A stretch of 64,000 nt of DNA from QAMH01 sp900556425 (GTDB lineage Bacteria > Actinomycetota > Coriobacteriia > Coriobacteriales > QAMH01), in assembly GCA_902475535.1 (NCBI GenBank), contig CABRZR010000007.1, positions 1 to 64,000 on the forward strand. The letters are read 5' to 3'. Below are positions 63,667 to 64,000 of the stretch, one piece after another. The notes under the pieces are model-generated. The model was not told where the DNA came from and did no database searches. It worked only from the letters and a program-made list of their open reading frames with translations. How positions within the stretch are numbered: the stretch's first letter is position 1; each line of letters opens with the position of its first letter. Made by a program: the position numbers and the translations under genes.

Positions 63667-63706
63667 CGAGATTTCTCGACTACGCTTCGCTTCGCTCGAA
63701 ATGACA
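63667..63706. repeat. Fragment of dispersed repeat
   Basis: GCGAGATTTCTCGACTACGC and CTTCGCTCGAAATGACA, an inverted half copy. Confidence 0.8.
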
Positions 63707-63729
63707 GAAAGTCGATGCTTCATGCGCGA

Positions 63730-63945
63730 GCGTTGCGGTCATGGCGGCACATCTCATGGCGGGCACGGAGATTCCTGCCAAGTGATGCGCCCTGGTGACT
63801 GCTCTCGCAACCACCACAGCACATTCCGTGGCGGTTTTGCCAAGTGATGCGCCCCCATGGTCGTGCAGGAAACCACCACACCACATTTCGGAACAAGAGG
63901 AAGAATCCACGCTAAGTAATGTGCTTCGGTGGCTACAATCGGAGC
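63730..63945. repeat. Three imperfect tandem units of ~60-75 bases
   Basis: CCAAGTGATGCGCCC occurs twice (from 63778 and 63840) and in weaker form near 63911 (CTAAGTAATGTGC). Between them ACCACCACAGCACATTCCG and ACCACCACACCACATTTCG recur. No credible gene is seen in the 438 bases from 63562 to the window end; the short minus-strand frame here is a by-product. Confidence 0.6.
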
Positions 63946-63954
63946 ACAAACAGC

Positions 63955-64000
63955 GTCATCTCGACTGGAGCGGCCGCAAGGTCGCTGCCTACTGTCATTC
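63955..64000. repeat. Dispersed repeat running off the right edge
   Basis: TCATCTCGACTGGAGCGGCC and the terminal TGTCATT match the right part of the first copy at 9177-9281 in inverted order; the rest lies outside the window. Confidence 0.6.

Noticed and set aside
63680..63949. Small minus-strand protein of 89 residues
   Set aside because: It lies in repeats, ends in the translated dispersed repeat (CHFERSEA) and has no ribosome binding site.

Overview
This is a 64 kb window of high-GC bacterial chromosome, most likely from the class Coriobacteriia (Actinobacteria), probably Eggerthellaceae. That placement is inferred from several things: a two-subunit class I fumarase, a giant fused 2-hydroxyacyl-CoA dehydratase activase, a small soluble molybdopterin enzyme with its own Fe-S subunit, a Veg homologue beside ispE, dispersed GTCATTTCGAGCG repeats, and TGAGACA-ended palindromes at gene ends. 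No rRNA, phage, insertion sequence or CRISPR array was seen. Four tRNAs (Asp, Gln, Phe, Val) are present.

Layout. 0-6.6 kb (minus strand): tRNA-Asp, a membrane protein with a LytM-like end, pth-prs-glmU, tRNA-Gln, ispE and veg. 6.7-16.8 kb: pgi, an orphan prepilin peptidase, a COG2509 flavoprotein, a DUF5648/serine-hydrolase surface protein, lysC, formyl-THF cycloligase, paaK and a rubrerythrin/VIT membrane protein. 17-26 kb: a HEAT protein, fumarase, RhaD-like aldolase, MarR, a NifU-like/GGGtGRT pair, asd, CYTH and a BaiN-like flavoprotein. 26.2-32.6 kb: a minus-strand surface operon with pilin-type isopeptide repeats, TasA/camelysin-like proteins, an LPSTG-anchored protein, a MucBP-like membrane protein and a SipW-type signal peptidase. 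32.6-40.7 kb: a peptidoglycan amidase, an O-antigen-ligase-like protein, the 1515-residue activase and a UPF0210 protein. 40.7-49.9 kb: a hypothetical gene, an array of A-tract repeats, purH, a large M28-like membrane protein, an ABC ATPase, typA and a small hypothetical. 50-54 kb: ecfA2-ecfA1-ribU under an FMN riboswitch, an aminotransferase and a rhodanese. 54.4-58.4 kb: an Fe-S subunit and molybdopterin enzyme divergent from a tandem MarR regulator. 58.4-60.2 kb: an AT-rich accessory patch with a broken MFS gene, a HigBA-type toxin-antitoxin pair and a lone HipB-like regulator. 60.2-64 kb: a flavin/Fe-S enoate-reductase-like protein, a VanZ-RDD fusion and repeats.

How the genes fit together. 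Most of the window is housekeeping: precursor synthesis (GlmU, Prs, IspE, PurH, LysC/Asd), translation (Pth, TypA, tRNAs) and cofactor import (RibU-EcfA). The adaptive parts are the surface-fibre operon, anaerobic redox enzymes (fumarase, dehydratase activase, molybdopterin enzyme, enoate reductase) and the toxin-antitoxin patch. The parts most worth a second look are the SipW surface operon, a regularly spaced five-copy array at 41.4-41.6 kb, palindromes that repeatedly abut stop codons, an M28 peptidase-like protein lacking its catalytic Glu pair, and the molybdopterin enzyme with its double-MarR regulator. Function calls rest on reading protein motifs by eye; no database search was possible.
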